A stretch of 64,000 nt of DNA, from assembly GCF_031010175.1 (NCBI RefSeq), contig NZ_JAUAMB010000014.1, positions 1-64,000 on the forward strand, written 5' to 3'. The DNA comes from Halomonas sp. SpR1 (GTDB taxonomy: Bacteria > Pseudomonadota > Gammaproteobacteria > Pseudomonadales > Halomonadaceae). Under the pieces are notes generated by a model. The model saw only the letters and a list, made by a program, of their open reading frames with translations, had not been told where the DNA came from and ran no database searches. A program made the translations under genes and the position numbers. Positions 37,059 to 45,804 of this stretch are shown in pieces. Positions within the stretch are counted from its first letter, which is position 1, and the number at the start of each line of letters is the position of its first letter.

Positions 37059-37580
37059 ATGGATGTTGACAATGACCAGGAGGGCGCAGCAACGCCCGCC
37101 TGGTACGTTATTCAGTGTAAAGGGGGCGAATCATTTCGCGCTGCCGAGCACCTCGCCAACCAAGGTTATGAGGTGTTTCATCCTGTCCTGAATAGCCAGC
37201 GCAAGCGTCAAGGCAAGCTCACTACGGTGACCGAACCGCTCTTCCCCTACTACCTGTTTATCTGTTTGGATCAGCTGGTCAGCAACTGGCGTCCGATTCG
37301 CTCTACTCGCGGGGTGCTGCGTCTGCTCACCTTCGGTGACAGGCCCGTCGCCGTGCCCTCGCAGCTCGTCGAAACCCTGCGCGCCCAGCCGCACAGCAAG
37401 GAAGGCATTCACACCTACTTCAACGCCGGCGAGAAAGTCACCATCACCGACGGCCCCTTCAAAGATCTGGAAGCCATCTTCACCCGTCTGAAAGGCGAAG
37501 AGCGCGCCATCGTCCTGCTCAATGTACTCAACCGGCCCCAGCATCTGGAAATACCGCTCGCCACCTTAAGCAAGTCGTAG
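37059..37580 (+). CDS. rfaH: RfaH-type transcription antiterminator
   Basis: RfaH is a NusG paralogue that binds RNA polymerase paused at ops sites and lets it read through long surface-polysaccharide operons. The 173-residue product has an NGN domain (about 13-110: AWYVIQCKGGE, FPYYLFICLD) and a C-terminal KOW domain (about 120-170: VTITDGPFKDLEAIF). It is the last gene of the kpsC-oxoamine synthase run, 35 bases after its neighbour. A capsule-dedicated regulator inside the operon it may control would act as positive feedback. I did not find a convincing ops element in front of kpsC. Confidence 0.9.
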   Translation: MDVDNDQEGAATPAWYVIQCKGGESFRAAEHLANQGYEVFHPVLNSQRKRQGKLTTVTEPLFPYYLFICLDQLVSNWRPIRSTRGVLRLLTFGDRPVAVPSQLVETLRAQPHSKEGIHTYFNAGEKVTITDGPFKDLEAIFTRLKGEERAIVLLNVLNRPQHLEIPLATLSKS

Positions 37581-37587
37581 CCCACAC

Positions 37588-37605
37588 AGCGCATAACGAT
37601 GCGCT
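37588..37605 (+). terminator. Short hairpin after rfaH
   Basis: AGCGCAT and ATGCGCT form a perfect 7-bp stem with an AACG loop, 8 bases past the rfaH stop. There is no T-run, so it may be an mRNA-stabilising hairpin rather than a terminator. Confidence 0.35.
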
Positions 37606-37648
37606 ACACTAGGCCTTCATAACCCAATTATTTTGCCTGGAGGCAGGG

Positions 37649-38158
37649 GTGGCAACCTATCGACGCGCGCATGTTCCTGGCGGCTGCTACTTTTTTACCG
37701 TCGTCACCTACGCACGACAACCACTGCTGGCGGATCGCCTCAATATTGAAGCCCTTGGGCGTGCGTTTCGCAAAGTTCGAGAAGAGCGCCCCTTCGTAAT
37801 GGATGCGTTCGTACTCCTCCCCGACCACCTCCACTGCCTATGGAGATTGCCTGAAGGCGACGCCGACTACTCCTCACGCTGGCGGGACATCAAAAAGTAC
37901 GCCTCGCAGGAATTTTTATTCCCGCCCGGCACTCAGAACGCCTGGCAGCGCGGCTTCTGGGAGCACGTCATTCGTGATGAAGACGACTGGCAACGCCATA
38001 TGGATTACATCCACTACAACCCCGTCAAACATGGATGGACGAAAGCACCCGGTGACTGGGAATGGTCAAGCTTTCAGCAATGTGTACAAAAAGGCTGGTA
38101 CGCCCCCGAGTGGGGCACCCAACAAGCCCCCGACGTCGCCGACATGAATTGGGAATAA
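37649..38158 (+). CDS. REP-associated tyrosine transposase (RAYT)
   Basis: The 169-residue protein is a Y1/IS200-like HUH nuclease of the RAYT group. It has the HUH motif H60-L61-H62 in LLPDHLHCLW and a catalytic tyrosine in DYIHYNPVKHGW (Y120 or Y123), followed by the WEWSS motif typical of RAYTs. RAYTs cut and join single-stranded REP hairpins and are thought to spread them. The start is a GTG after GGAGG. The gene ends about 35 bases before array 3, and the same repeat is found six more times in the window, so this enzyme is a good candidate for having spread it. It has no terminal repeats of its own and is probably domesticated. Confidence 0.92.
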   Translation: MATYRRAHVPGGCYFFTVVTYARQPLLADRLNIEALGRAFRKVREERPFVMDAFVLLPDHLHCLWRLPEGDADYSSRWRDIKKYASQEFLFPPGTQNAWQRGFWEHVIRDEDDWQRHMDYIHYNPVKHGWTKAPGDWEWSSFQQCVQKGWYAPEWGTQQAPDVADMNWE

Positions 38159-38192
38159 AGCGCGCGACAAACACCACCGAAATCGAGTGAGT

Positions 38193-38682
38193 GCACCCGT
38201 AGCGCGGGGTAACGAATCTCGCGAGGCACGAGCGAATGAGGCACCCGCGGGAGGCGGCGGAACGACGCCCAAGGGCAACCAACACTGCCCACACGAGCCT
38301 AACCCCGGCACCGCTTCGCGCTGCTTTCGCGGGTGCGCTGTCGCTTACCATGCGCTACAAAACCACCAAAATCAATCTCTTGCACCTACCCGTAGCGCGC
38401 GGTAACGAATCTCGCGAGGCACGAGCGAATGAGGCACCCGCGGGAGGCGGCGGAACGACGCCCAAGGGCTCCCAACCAACAATGCCCACACGAGCCTAAC
38501 CCCGGCACCGCTTCGCGCTGCTCCCGCGGGTGCGCCGTAGGCTTACCACGCGCTACGAAACCGCCTAAATCGAGTGCGTACACATACCCGTAGCGCGTGG
38601 TAACGAAGAACGCGAGTTCAGCGAGCGTTCGTAGGCACCCGCGGATGGCGTCGGAACGACGCCCCGTGGCGACTAACCAACC
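38193..38682. repeat. Mosaic palindromic repeat array 3, adjacent to the RAYT gene
   Basis: GTAGCGCG(G/C/T)GGTAACGAA occurs at 38199, 38392 and 38590, each followed by GCACCCGCGG and GGAACGACGCCC modules and by an inverted copy TTACCA(C/T)GCGCTAC. Orientation is opposite to arrays 1 and 2. The last unit is the GAACGCGAGTTCAGCGAGCG variant. Confidence 0.88.
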
Positions 38683-38755
38683 GCTTCACTGCTTCCAAGG
38701 GGGTTATCTAGCTCTTAAAAAGATGGCGAATTTAAAATGCCGGCCACAAGATAGG

Positions 38756-39094
38756 TCAACAGCAATCAAAATACCGGCAAAAATCCTGATGTAATTGTTG
38801 AAAGCGTGCGGCCGTTAAAGAGCCATATTTCTTTACAACTACTTGTTTTGAAATGACAAATGTTTTTCTTACAATAACTTTAGAACGCTTTGGCAGACCA
38901 CCTTCTTCTAAATCAGCCTCTTCAAGCAGGGATTCATCATCGTGCAGTTTATGTAATTGGCTACTAACAGGGATTCCAACAAAATCATCAAAAGGCAGGT
39001 TATCCCTAAAAACGATCACTGGCCTGAGCTTTCGCTGTTTAGCATCGGAAAAGTAGAACTCGCACAATACGAGTTCACCTCGCCTCACTTCCAT
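38756..39094 (-). CDS. PemK/MazF-family toxin
   Basis: The 112-residue protein fits the PemK/MazF mRNA interferases: an N-terminal VRRGELVLCEFYFSDAKQRKLRPVIVF with the conserved RPV(I/V) strand, then VGIPVSSQ, and a C-terminal VISKQVVVKKYGSLTA helix region. Such toxins cut mRNA at short motifs and are held in check by a labile antitoxin. Its start overlaps the upstream small gene by 10 bases, the standard two-gene arrangement. The pair lies between repeat arrays 3 and 4, possibly as a small acquired block. Toxicity is inferred from family. Confidence 0.82.
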   Translation of the reverse strand: MEVRRGELVLCEFYFSDAKQRKLRPVIVFRDNLPFDDFVGIPVSSQLHKLHDDESLLEEADLEEGGLPKRSKVIVRKTFVISKQVVVKKYGSLTAARFQQLHQDFCRYFDCC

Positions 39095-39291
39095 ATTGCG
39101 TCCTCAGAGGCACTGTTCCATTCATCTACCAACCCCGCTGAATGTTCAGAAAATGCTCGCAGATCCGAGCTTTCGGGATCATCTTCCAGCAAGATCACAA
39201 CACGCGCATGTCTATTAGCAAACGCCTTGTACTCATCAGGAATATTGACCACACCATCCTGAATATCGGTTTCAAACTCAATCGCGTACAT
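39085..39291 (-). CDS. Probable antitoxin partner of the PemK/MazF toxin
   Basis: The 68-residue, acidic protein (MYAIEFETDIQDGVVNIPDEY...) has a short beta-strand-like start with NIPDEYKAF, similar to small antitoxins with an AbrB- or RelB-like N-terminus, and an acidic C-terminus. It precedes and overlaps the toxin gene. The assignment rests mainly on size, charge and context. Confidence 0.7.
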   Translation of the reverse strand: MYAIEFETDIQDGVVNIPDEYKAFANRHARVVILLEDDPESSDLRAFSEHSAGLVDEWNSASEDAIWK

Positions 39292-39357
39292 CGTGTCCTC
39301 CTTTCACCCTCGCCTCTTGATTAATCATTGGACACCCTTTTTACAATAAATTCGAGT

Positions 39358-40108
39358 ATTACCACACCGATAGCGCATGGTAACGAGTATGTAAGAGGAA
39401 CGAACATAACGCGCCCGCAGGCGCCCAACCAACTCCACCTGCACGCGCCAACCCCGGCACCGCTCCGCGCTGCTTCCGCGGGTGCGCCTGAGGCTTACCA
39501 CGCGCTACAAAACCACCAAAATCAATCTCTTGCACGTACCGTAGCGCGTGGTAGCGAATCTCGCGAGGCACGAGCGAATGAGGCACCCGCGGGAGGCGGC
39601 GGAACAGCGCCCGTGGCAACCAACCAACAATGCCCACACGAACCAAACCCCGGCACCGCTTCGCGCTGCTCCCGCGGGTGCGCCGTAGGCTTACCACGCG
39701 CTACAAAACCACCAAAATCAATCTCTTGCACGTACCGTAGCGCGCGGTAACGAATCTCGCGAGGTACGAGCGTATGAGGCACCCGCGGGAGGCGTCGGAA
39801 CGACGCCCAATGGCAACCAACCAACAATGCCCACACGAACTAAACCCCGGCACCGCTGCGCGCTGCTCCCGCGGGTGCGCCGTAGGCTTACCACGCGCTA
39901 CGAAACCGCCTAAATCGAGTACGTACACATACCCCTAGCGCGCGGTAACGAATCTCGCGAGGTACGAGCGTATGAGGCACCCGCGGGAGGCGGCGGTACG
40001 ACGCCCAATGGCAACCAACCAACAATGCCCACCGAATCAAGCCCCGGCACCGCTTCGCGATGCTCCCGCGGGTGCGCCTGAGGCTTGCCATGCGCTACTA
40101 AATCACGC
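39358..40108. repeat. Mosaic palindromic repeat array 4 (about 4 units)
   Basis: Four GTAGCGCG(T/C)GGTA(A/G)CGAA-type starts and intervening TTACCACGCGCTAC copies at about 198-bp spacing, in the same orientation as array 3. It ends with an extra module, TCACGCATGCACTTGAA.., that also follows arrays 5 and 6. Between array 4 and the ugd end (40109-40208) I see nothing else. Confidence 0.88.
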
Positions 40109-40208
40109 ATGCACTTGAATGTGGGGTTTCCGATGGCGTGTACAGGTTATAACCAAACCTCAAGCACCGATGAATTTATCAGGCACCTGAATAAATATTT
40201 CTTACTTT

Positions 40209-41375
40209 TTAATCACTACCGAATAAATCGCGGGTATATACCTTGGATTCCACATCGCTAAGCTCAGCGACCATACGGTTAGCCAGAATCACATCGCACT
40301 TCTCTTTAAATGCGGCTAAATCGCGCATAACGGTTGAGCCGAAGAACTTATCTTCTTCCAGGACAGGCTCGTACACGACCACTTCCACACCTTTCGCCTT
40401 GATGCGCTTCATAACCCCCTGCATGGCGCTGGCGCGGAAGTTGTCCGAACCCGTTTTCATGATAAGACGATACACCCCAACCACGGTTGGGTTGCGACGT
40501 AACACAGCGTTAGCGATAAAGTCTTTGCGCGTGCGGTTGGCATCCACAATCGCCTGAACCATATTACTCGGTACATCGGCATAGTTGGCAAGCAGCTGCT
40601 TGGTATCCTTCGGCAGGCAATAGCCGCCATACCCAAAGCTGGGATTGTTATAATGCTTACCAATACGCGGGTCGAGGCCGACACCTTGAATAATCTGCCT
40701 GGCATCAAGGCCGTGGGTTTCCGCATAGGTGTCTAATTCATTGAAGTAAGCGACCCGCATTGCCAAGTAAGTATTCGCAAATAGCTTGATTGCCTCGGCC
40801 TCGGTGCTGTTCGTCAACAATACCTCTATTTCTTCGGCAATGGCCCCCTGTCTGAGGAGCTCAGCGAATATCTCTCCGCGCTCGGAACGCTCCCCAACAA
40901 TAATCCGCGAAGGGTAAAGATTATCGTAGAGCGCTTTTCCCTCACGCAAAAACTCAGGCGAAAAAATAAGGTTTTGCGTGTTAAAGCGCTCAGCGGCCCC
41001 TTTTGTATACCCCACTGGCACTGTGGATTTAATCACCATCACCGCCTCAGGGTTAATGCGCATGACCTGCTCAATAACCGCCTCAACACTTTGGGTATTG
41101 AAATAGTTGGTTTGAGGGTCGTAATCAGTGGGTGTGGCGATAATCACGAACTGAGCACCAGCATAGGCCTGGCCGGCATCCAACGTCGCTGTAAAATTCA
41201 GGTCAGTACGATTTAAAAAGGCCGCTATTTCAGTATCTTCAATCGGCGAGTGGCCCTTGTTCAGCAACTCCACTTTTTCGGGGACAATATCCACCGCGAC
41301 CACTTCGTGATGCTGAGCTAACAAAAGCGCATTGGAAAGCCCCACATAGCCGGTTCCTGCAACGGCAATTTTCAT
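40209..41375 (-). CDS. ugd: UDP-glucose 6-dehydrogenase
   Basis: Ugd oxidises UDP-glucose twice to UDP-glucuronate, a common acidic capsule sugar donor. The 388-residue length equals that of the E. coli enzyme. It has the NAD-binding GTGYVGLSN (7-15), STVPVGYT (117-124), the active-site Cys253 in [14 protein letters not shown], and substrate-loop residues [13 protein letters not shown]-mannose dehydrogenase is less likely because the short single-domain layout and the YCLPKDT context match Ugd. It lies downstream of pgm on the same strand, so both steps from glucose-6-P to UDP-GlcA except UDP-glucose synthesis are here. Confidence 0.92.
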   Translation of the reverse strand: MKIAVAGTGYVGLSNALLLAQHHEVVAVDIVPEKVELLNKGHSPIEDTEIAAFLNRTDLNFTATLDAGQAYAGAQFVIIATPTDYDPQTNYFNTQSVEAVIEQVMRINPEAVMVIKSTVPVGYTKGAAERFNTQNLIFSPEFLREGKALYDNLYPSRIIVGERSERGEIFAELLRQGAIAEEIEVLLTNSTEAEAIKLFANTYLAMRVAYFNELDTYAETHGLDARQIIQGVGLDPRIGKHYNNPSFGYGGYCLPKDTKQLLANYADVPSNMVQAIVDANRTRKDFIANAVLRRNPTVVGVYRLIMKTGSDNFRASAMQGVMKRIKAKGVEVVVYEPVLEEDKFFGSTVMRDLAAFKEKCDVILANRMVAELSDVESKVYTRDLFGSD

Positions 41376-41435
41376 CCTGATAAATCCCTAAAACTTAATA
41401 AAAACAATAAATTGAAATACACATCAAAAGCATAA

Positions 41436-41457
41436 CGGGCACCATTAAAGGTGCCCG
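41436..41457 (-). terminator. Terminator after pgm
   Basis: CGGGCACC and GGTGCCCG form an 8-bp perfect stem around ATTAAA, followed on the minus strand by GTTATGCTTTTG. It lies 27 bases past the pgm stop and 60 bases before the ugd start. Confidence 0.6.
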
Positions 41458-41484
41458 CCCAAGGATGAAACTGCCTCAAATAAT

Positions 41485-43077
41485 CTATTTCAACGCCTCA
41501 GCCAACAAGGCCTTGGCGTTTTCAATCAATTTATCCAAGTGCTGCTCGCCCTTGAAGCTTTCGGCATACACCTTGTAAAGCGATTCAGTGCCACTTGGCC
41601 GAGCGGCAAACCAGCCATTCTCGGTGGTGACTTTGATACCGCCAATAGCCGCGCCATTGCCCGGTGCGGCGACCAATACATCGGTGATAGCGTCGCCTGC
41701 CAGGGTTTTCTCCGTCACACTCTCAGCACTCAGCTTTTTAAAAGCCGCCTTCTCTTCGGATGAACAAGCAGTATCAACGCGCTTGTAGAAAGGCTCACCA
41801 AAGCGTTCAGTCAGCGTGCGGTAATACTCGCTGGGCGTTTTGCCGGTAACCGCCATAATTTCCGCCGCCAACAAGCACAGCACGATGCCATCTTTATCAG
41901 TAGACCAAGCCTTGCCGTCGAGGGTTAGCAAACTTGCACCCGCGCTCTCTTCGCCACCAAAGGCTAGCCAACCTTCGTGCAGCCCGTCCACAAACCACTT
42001 GAAGCCTACAGGCACTTCATACAGCTCGCGCTGATGGGAAGCCACGACCCGGTCGATCATTGAGGATGACACAAGCGTTTTGCCTATTTTCAGCGACGCA
42101 GCCCACACAGGGCGATGTGTAATCAGATAATCGATGCACACGGCCAAAAAGTGGTTCGGGTTCATCAAACCACTGGCATCCACTATGCCGTGGCGGTCAG
42201 CATCAGGGTCGTTACCAAAGGCGATATCGAAGCGGTCTTTAATCTTGAGCAAATTGGCCATTGCTGCCGGACTTGAGCAATCCATACGTATCTTGCCGTC
42301 GTGATCCGGCGGCATAAATGCAAACGCAGGATCAACCGCGGTATTAACGACATCAAGATTTAAATTGTAGTGTGCTGCTATTGCCTGCCATACCGGCAGC
42401 GCCGTACCACCCATAGGGTCAGCGCCTAAGGCCAGGTTAGCTTCCTGAATCGCGGCGATATCCACTACGCTGCCCAGTTTGGCTACGTAATGCGCCGTGA
42501 AATCGTATTCCTGGGCATGGGCAATCGCCTTATCAACCGGCACTGTGGGCACATCTTCTAACTGGCGCAGTAGGTAAGCATTGGCACGTAGTTCAATCCA
42601 GCCAGTGGTGTCAGTATCCGCAGGACCACCATGATGCGGGTTGTACTTGATGCCACCATCTTCTGGCGGGTTGTGCGAAGGCGTGATGATCAAACCATCT
42701 GCAAGTGCCACATCGAGCATCGCCAGATCCTGGGCATGATTGTGATGCAGAATCGCTTGGCTAATCAGCGGCGTTGCAGTGTAGCCGTGCGCTTTCTCTA
42801 CAAATACTGGCACCTTGTTGGCGGCCAACACCTGTAACGCGCACTCCCAGGCAGGGCGGGAAAGCGCGTGGGTATCGAAACCTAGAAATAGCGGCCCCTG
42901 ATAGCCCGCCTCACGCCGGTAATCGACCACCGCCTGGGTAATCGCATAAATATGCGCGGCGTTAAACGTGCGCTCTATAGAACGACCACGATGACCCGAG
43001 GTGCCAAACGTCACACGCTCGCCAACGACGCTGGCGCTGGGCCGCTGTTCGTAAAAAGCCTTAACAGTAGATTCCAT
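41485..43077 (-). CDS. pgm: Phosphoglucomutase (alpha-D-glucose phosphate-specific)
   Basis: Pgm interconverts glucose-6-phosphate and glucose-1-phosphate, feeding UDP-glucose and UDP-GlcA synthesis. The 530-residue protein has the phosphoserine loop ITPSHNPPEDGG (about 151-162), the metal loop GNDPDADRHGI, the sugar-binding GGEESAGAS and the phosphate-binding RPSGTESLYKVY near the C-terminus. The N-terminal FGTSGHRGRS is typical of the alpha-PGM branch. It sits just upstream of ugd on the minus strand. Confidence 0.95.
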   Translation of the reverse strand: MESTVKAFYEQRPSASVVGERVTFGTSGHRGRSIERTFNAAHIYAITQAVVDYRREAGYQGPLFLGFDTHALSRPAWECALQVLAANKVPVFVEKAHGYTATPLISQAILHHNHAQDLAMLDVALADGLIITPSHNPPEDGGIKYNPHHGGPADTDTTGWIELRANAYLLRQLEDVPTVPVDKAIAHAQEYDFTAHYVAKLGSVVDIAAIQEANLALGADPMGGTALPVWQAIAAHYNLNLDVVNTAVDPAFAFMPPDHDGKIRMDCSSPAAMANLLKIKDRFDIAFGNDPDADRHGIVDASGLMNPNHFLAVCIDYLITHRPVWAASLKIGKTLVSSSMIDRVVASHQRELYEVPVGFKWFVDGLHEGWLAFGGEESAGASLLTLDGKAWSTDKDGIVLCLLAAEIMAVTGKTPSEYYRTLTERFGEPFYKRVDTACSSEEKAAFKKLSAESVTEKTLAGDAITDVLVAAPGNGAAIGGIKVTTENGWFAARPSGTESLYKVYAESFKGEQHLDKLIENAKALLAEALK

Positions 43078-43098
43078 GTTTTCCTCTCCCTGTACATA

Positions 43099-44160
43099 TT
43101 ATTGCGGCACAGCTTCACTACGTTTCAGCCAGAACTGCACAGCGGCTTCTATATTACCCAGATGCTTTGCATCAACCGCAGCTTGCTGAGCCATATTGGC
43201 AGCCGCTTTGGGATTTTCCAATAAGTGCTCTAACGCACTTCGCCATTCAACGGGCGCATCATTGACGAGCAAACCGTTCTCTCCATGGCGCACAATTTCA
43301 GTATACGGGTAGCGATTTGAGTATATTCCCACCCCGCCCATGGCGGTAATATCAAAAAACTTGATAAACGACTTGCCATGATTGAACGGGGTATCTAACA
43401 AAGGGGCTAAGCCTATATGGCAGTGGTGCTCACGTTGATAAACCTTAAACGCCTCCCACGGTAAAGGGCAAGGCGCGTTTAAGCGTGGCAGTGTGATTAA
43501 GCTTTCCGGAGTGTGCGAACCCAACATAACTTCGACCTGGGTATCCACACGCTGAGACTGCATTTTTTGTATGGCCGGGGCAATATGCATGAGATCTGCT
43601 AAATGCGCTCGGGTGCCATAAAAACCGATTTTCCAGTGAGCGCTGGCAGATGGCGGCAGAGTAAAATGCTGCAGTGAAGGCAGAGGAGCAATGAGAGGCG
43701 GGGTAAGTACTTGTACATTAGCATGCTCGCTAAAAAAGCAGCGCGCCAATTGCGCGCTAGAAGCCACCACTTCGTCAACCAGCGACACCAAACGCGGCTG
43801 GAGTTTAGCAATCTTCCCCATTCGTTTACGGTAGGCGGCAGGTAAGGTTGGGTCATTGGACGCCGCAAAAATATCATCATCGATCAAATAAGTAATATAG
43901 CCAAAGGCATTACGGTGGCGTTCTAGCCAGCGCAGCCAGCCTAACGGTAGCGAGCGGCAAAGCAGCAAATTAGCCCCCGCGTAGCGACGCAGAAGAGAAC
44001 GGCCATGTAACCAGCTGGCTCCGAAAGATCGAGAAACGGCGAAACGTTCGACCGCCACGCCCCGGCGGCGCAGACCTGGGGCAGCAGAGGCCAAGAAATA
44101 GATATCCTCGGTCGGCCGAGCCCCATCGCTTAAAACAACCCAGGCGGTGTGACTACTCAC
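43099..44160 (-). CDS. Glycosyltransferase, GT-B fold
   Basis: The 353-residue protein looks like a GT4/GT1-type glycosyltransferase: an N-terminal Rossmann-like half (about 1-170, including YITYLIDDDIF) and a C-terminal half with KIGFYGTRAHLADL (near 185) and a donor-site-like GKSFIKFFDITAMGGVGIYSN...ENGLLVND segment (about 265-305). The acceptor and donor sugars are unknown. It is upstream of pgm by about 20 bases on the same strand, so probably co-transcribed, and it belongs to the capsule polymer cluster. Confidence 0.8.
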   Translation of the reverse strand: MSSHTAWVVLSDGARPTEDIYFLASAAPGLRRRGVAVERFAVSRSFGASWLHGRSLLRRYAGANLLLCRSLPLGWLRWLERHRNAFGYITYLIDDDIFAASNDPTLPAAYRKRMGKIAKLQPRLVSLVDEVVASSAQLARCFFSEHANVQVLTPPLIAPLPSLQHFTLPPSASAHWKIGFYGTRAHLADLMHIAPAIQKMQSQRVDTQVEVMLGSHTPESLITLPRLNAPCPLPWEAFKVYQREHHCHIGLAPLLDTPFNHGKSFIKFFDITAMGGVGIYSNRYPYTEIVRHGENGLLVNDAPVEWRSALEHLLENPKAAANMAQQAAVDAKHLGNIEAAVQFWLKRSEAVPQ

Positions 44161-44221
44161 GGTACATCCTTGATTAAGATAATTTTTCTCCTTGCTTCAA
44201 AAACTATATCAACACCGCTAC

Positions 44222-44512
44222 GTGCTGTACCGTGGCACCGCCTACCGACCCGGCACCGCTTCGCGGGTGCGCTTCGCTTACCACGCGCTACTAAATCTCG
44301 CACGCACATAAAGGGGTGGATTCCAAGGGCATGTGCACGTTATGCGCATGGCCGTGGCACATAATCACTTCACTGGAATCGAGTAATTGCACCCGTAGCG
44401 CGTGGTAACGAGAACGCGAGTTCAGCGAGCGTTTCGAGGCACCCGCGGATGGCGTCGGAACGACGCCCCGTGGCACACCACCTTCCCCGGCACCGCTGCA
44501 CGCAGTGACAGG
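44222..44512. repeat. Mosaic palindromic repeat array 5 (about 1.5 units, degenerate)
   Basis: CCCGGCACCGCTTCGCGGGTGCG and TTACCACGCGCTAC modules are followed by TCTCGCACGCACATAAA.. and then a second start, GTAGCGCGTGGTAACGAGAACGCGAG, to GGCACACC. The central module (TCCAAGGGCATGTGCACGTT) recurs after array 6 and, diverged, after array 4. No gene is present between 44161 and 44513. Confidence 0.8.
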
Positions 44513-44513
44513 G

Positions 44514-45746
44514 TTATTTGCCTGTACCAGGGTATAGTTTGAACTGTTTATATAACGTGTAAATACGTGCCCGCAGCCGTGCAGCCTCTTGGGTACGCAT
44601 AAAGTTAGCAACGTCCAGGCACTGAAACAGATAGGTAAACACCAAAGCGCCGAGTTGCTGATCCACTCTTTTATCAACCAGGTTTTCTACGGCAGCCCAG
44701 GGCAGCCCTCGCAACAAAAGCGCCGCGTCGAACCCTAACGGCAAATACCCCCATCGATCCCAGTCAATAAGTGCGACCTGATGCTGCTGAGTATCAATGA
44801 TTACGTTATTCCGATGAAGGTCACCATGGGACAAGACACGGGGCAAGCGTGCAGTGACCCGCATCAAAAAACCAAGAAACATCAATTCAAGCTTGCTGCC
44901 ACCTTCCCTCAAGGCCTGAGCGAATACTGATGGAAGCAACCTATGCAATAAGCTCTTAAAGCGGCTAGTACGGCGTTTTAACGCGCTACGCCCAGCTACG
45001 CCAGCTTGTTGAAGTGCAAGCAGCTGCGCCATTACCAGAGGCACCCAGGCCTCCCACCCATTACCCACGTCTTCCAAAGTGATGCCTGGCTGAAACGCAA
45101 ACATCTGTAGCATGTACTTATCTTGAGGGAACGCTGCCAGTAAGGGCGGTGCTGCTATACGATTAGGCATTATCACGTTGTCATAAAGCTGCTTCACGTT
45201 TGCATGAGCCTTAGGCTCCACATCAAAACGTGCCATAACAGGCGCTTGGTTAGCCACGTTAAGCACCGCGCCAGCCATTCGGCGTTCTGCAGACTGCCCA
45301 AACAGGGGTTTAAATCTATCTACCACCAGTTGATCAGGTAGCGCAGCCACTGCTTTATACTCCGCGTGCTGATGGGTAATAGTAATAGGTAACCAATCGC
45401 TCTGCTTTGGATGCTTATAGAGCCAAGGGCTATGCCGTAAGGGCACTCCCTTCGGGGTTGTTACCCGGACAACATCTCCATGATTCAGCGCCAACGATCC
45501 ATGAAACCCCACATTGCCGCTCAAGGAAAGCCCCGCCTTTTTCACATCCTCGCGCCTGCGATTACAAGACAAGCGACATCGTGTTCTGCCATTCACCATA
45601 ACAGTCACGTATGGCGCTAAACTCCAACCACTAATCGTGTCTTCACTCACTCTATCTATAAAACCTGATACGGTCGGTTTTTTTATTACTTTCAACATAA
45701 ACGTGTTACTTGAATATCCAGTGAGCATTATTGATTGGTGCAGCAA
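44514..45746 (-). CDS. Kinase-fold phosphotransferase with N-terminal beta-sandwich
   Basis: The C-terminal part (about 130-400) has the aminoglycoside/choline-kinase signature: SHGDLHRNNVIIDT (catalytic Asp and Asn) and ALIDWDRWG (metal Asp). This is a small-molecule kinase fold. The N-terminal roughly 110 residues (VSGFIDRVSEDTISGWSL..., VNGRTRCRLSCNRRREDVKKAG, VGFHG) look like a beta-sandwich module that other polymer-cluster proteins here also carry. The start is uncertain: TTG at 45746 or ATGs at 45728 and 45698, none with a good ribosome-binding site. It might phosphorylate a sugar or a glycan end; a drug-resistance role is unlikely from context. Confidence 0.7.
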   Translation of the reverse strand: MLHQSIMLTGYSSNTFMLKVIKKPTVSGFIDRVSEDTISGWSLAPYVTVMVNGRTRCRLSCNRRREDVKKAGLSLSGNVGFHGSLALNHGDVVRVTTPKGVPLRHSPWLYKHPKQSDWLPITITHQHAEYKAVAALPDQLVVDRFKPLFGQSAERRMAGAVLNVANQAPVMARFDVEPKAHANVKQLYDNVIMPNRIAAPPLLAAFPQDKYMLQMFAFQPGITLEDVGNGWEAWVPLVMAQLLALQQAGVAGRSALKRRTSRFKSLLHRLLPSVFAQALREGGSKLELMFLGFLMRVTARLPRVLSHGDLHRNNVIIDTQQHQVALIDWDRWGYLPLGFDAALLLRGLPWAAVENLVDKRVDQQLGALVFTYLFQCLDVANFMRTQEAARLRARIYTLYKQFKLYPGTGK

Positions 45747-45804
45747 GGTATCTGACTAGCAACACGGCTGGGCGCTTTCAGTTTTTATCTAGATATTCAA
45801 GCAT

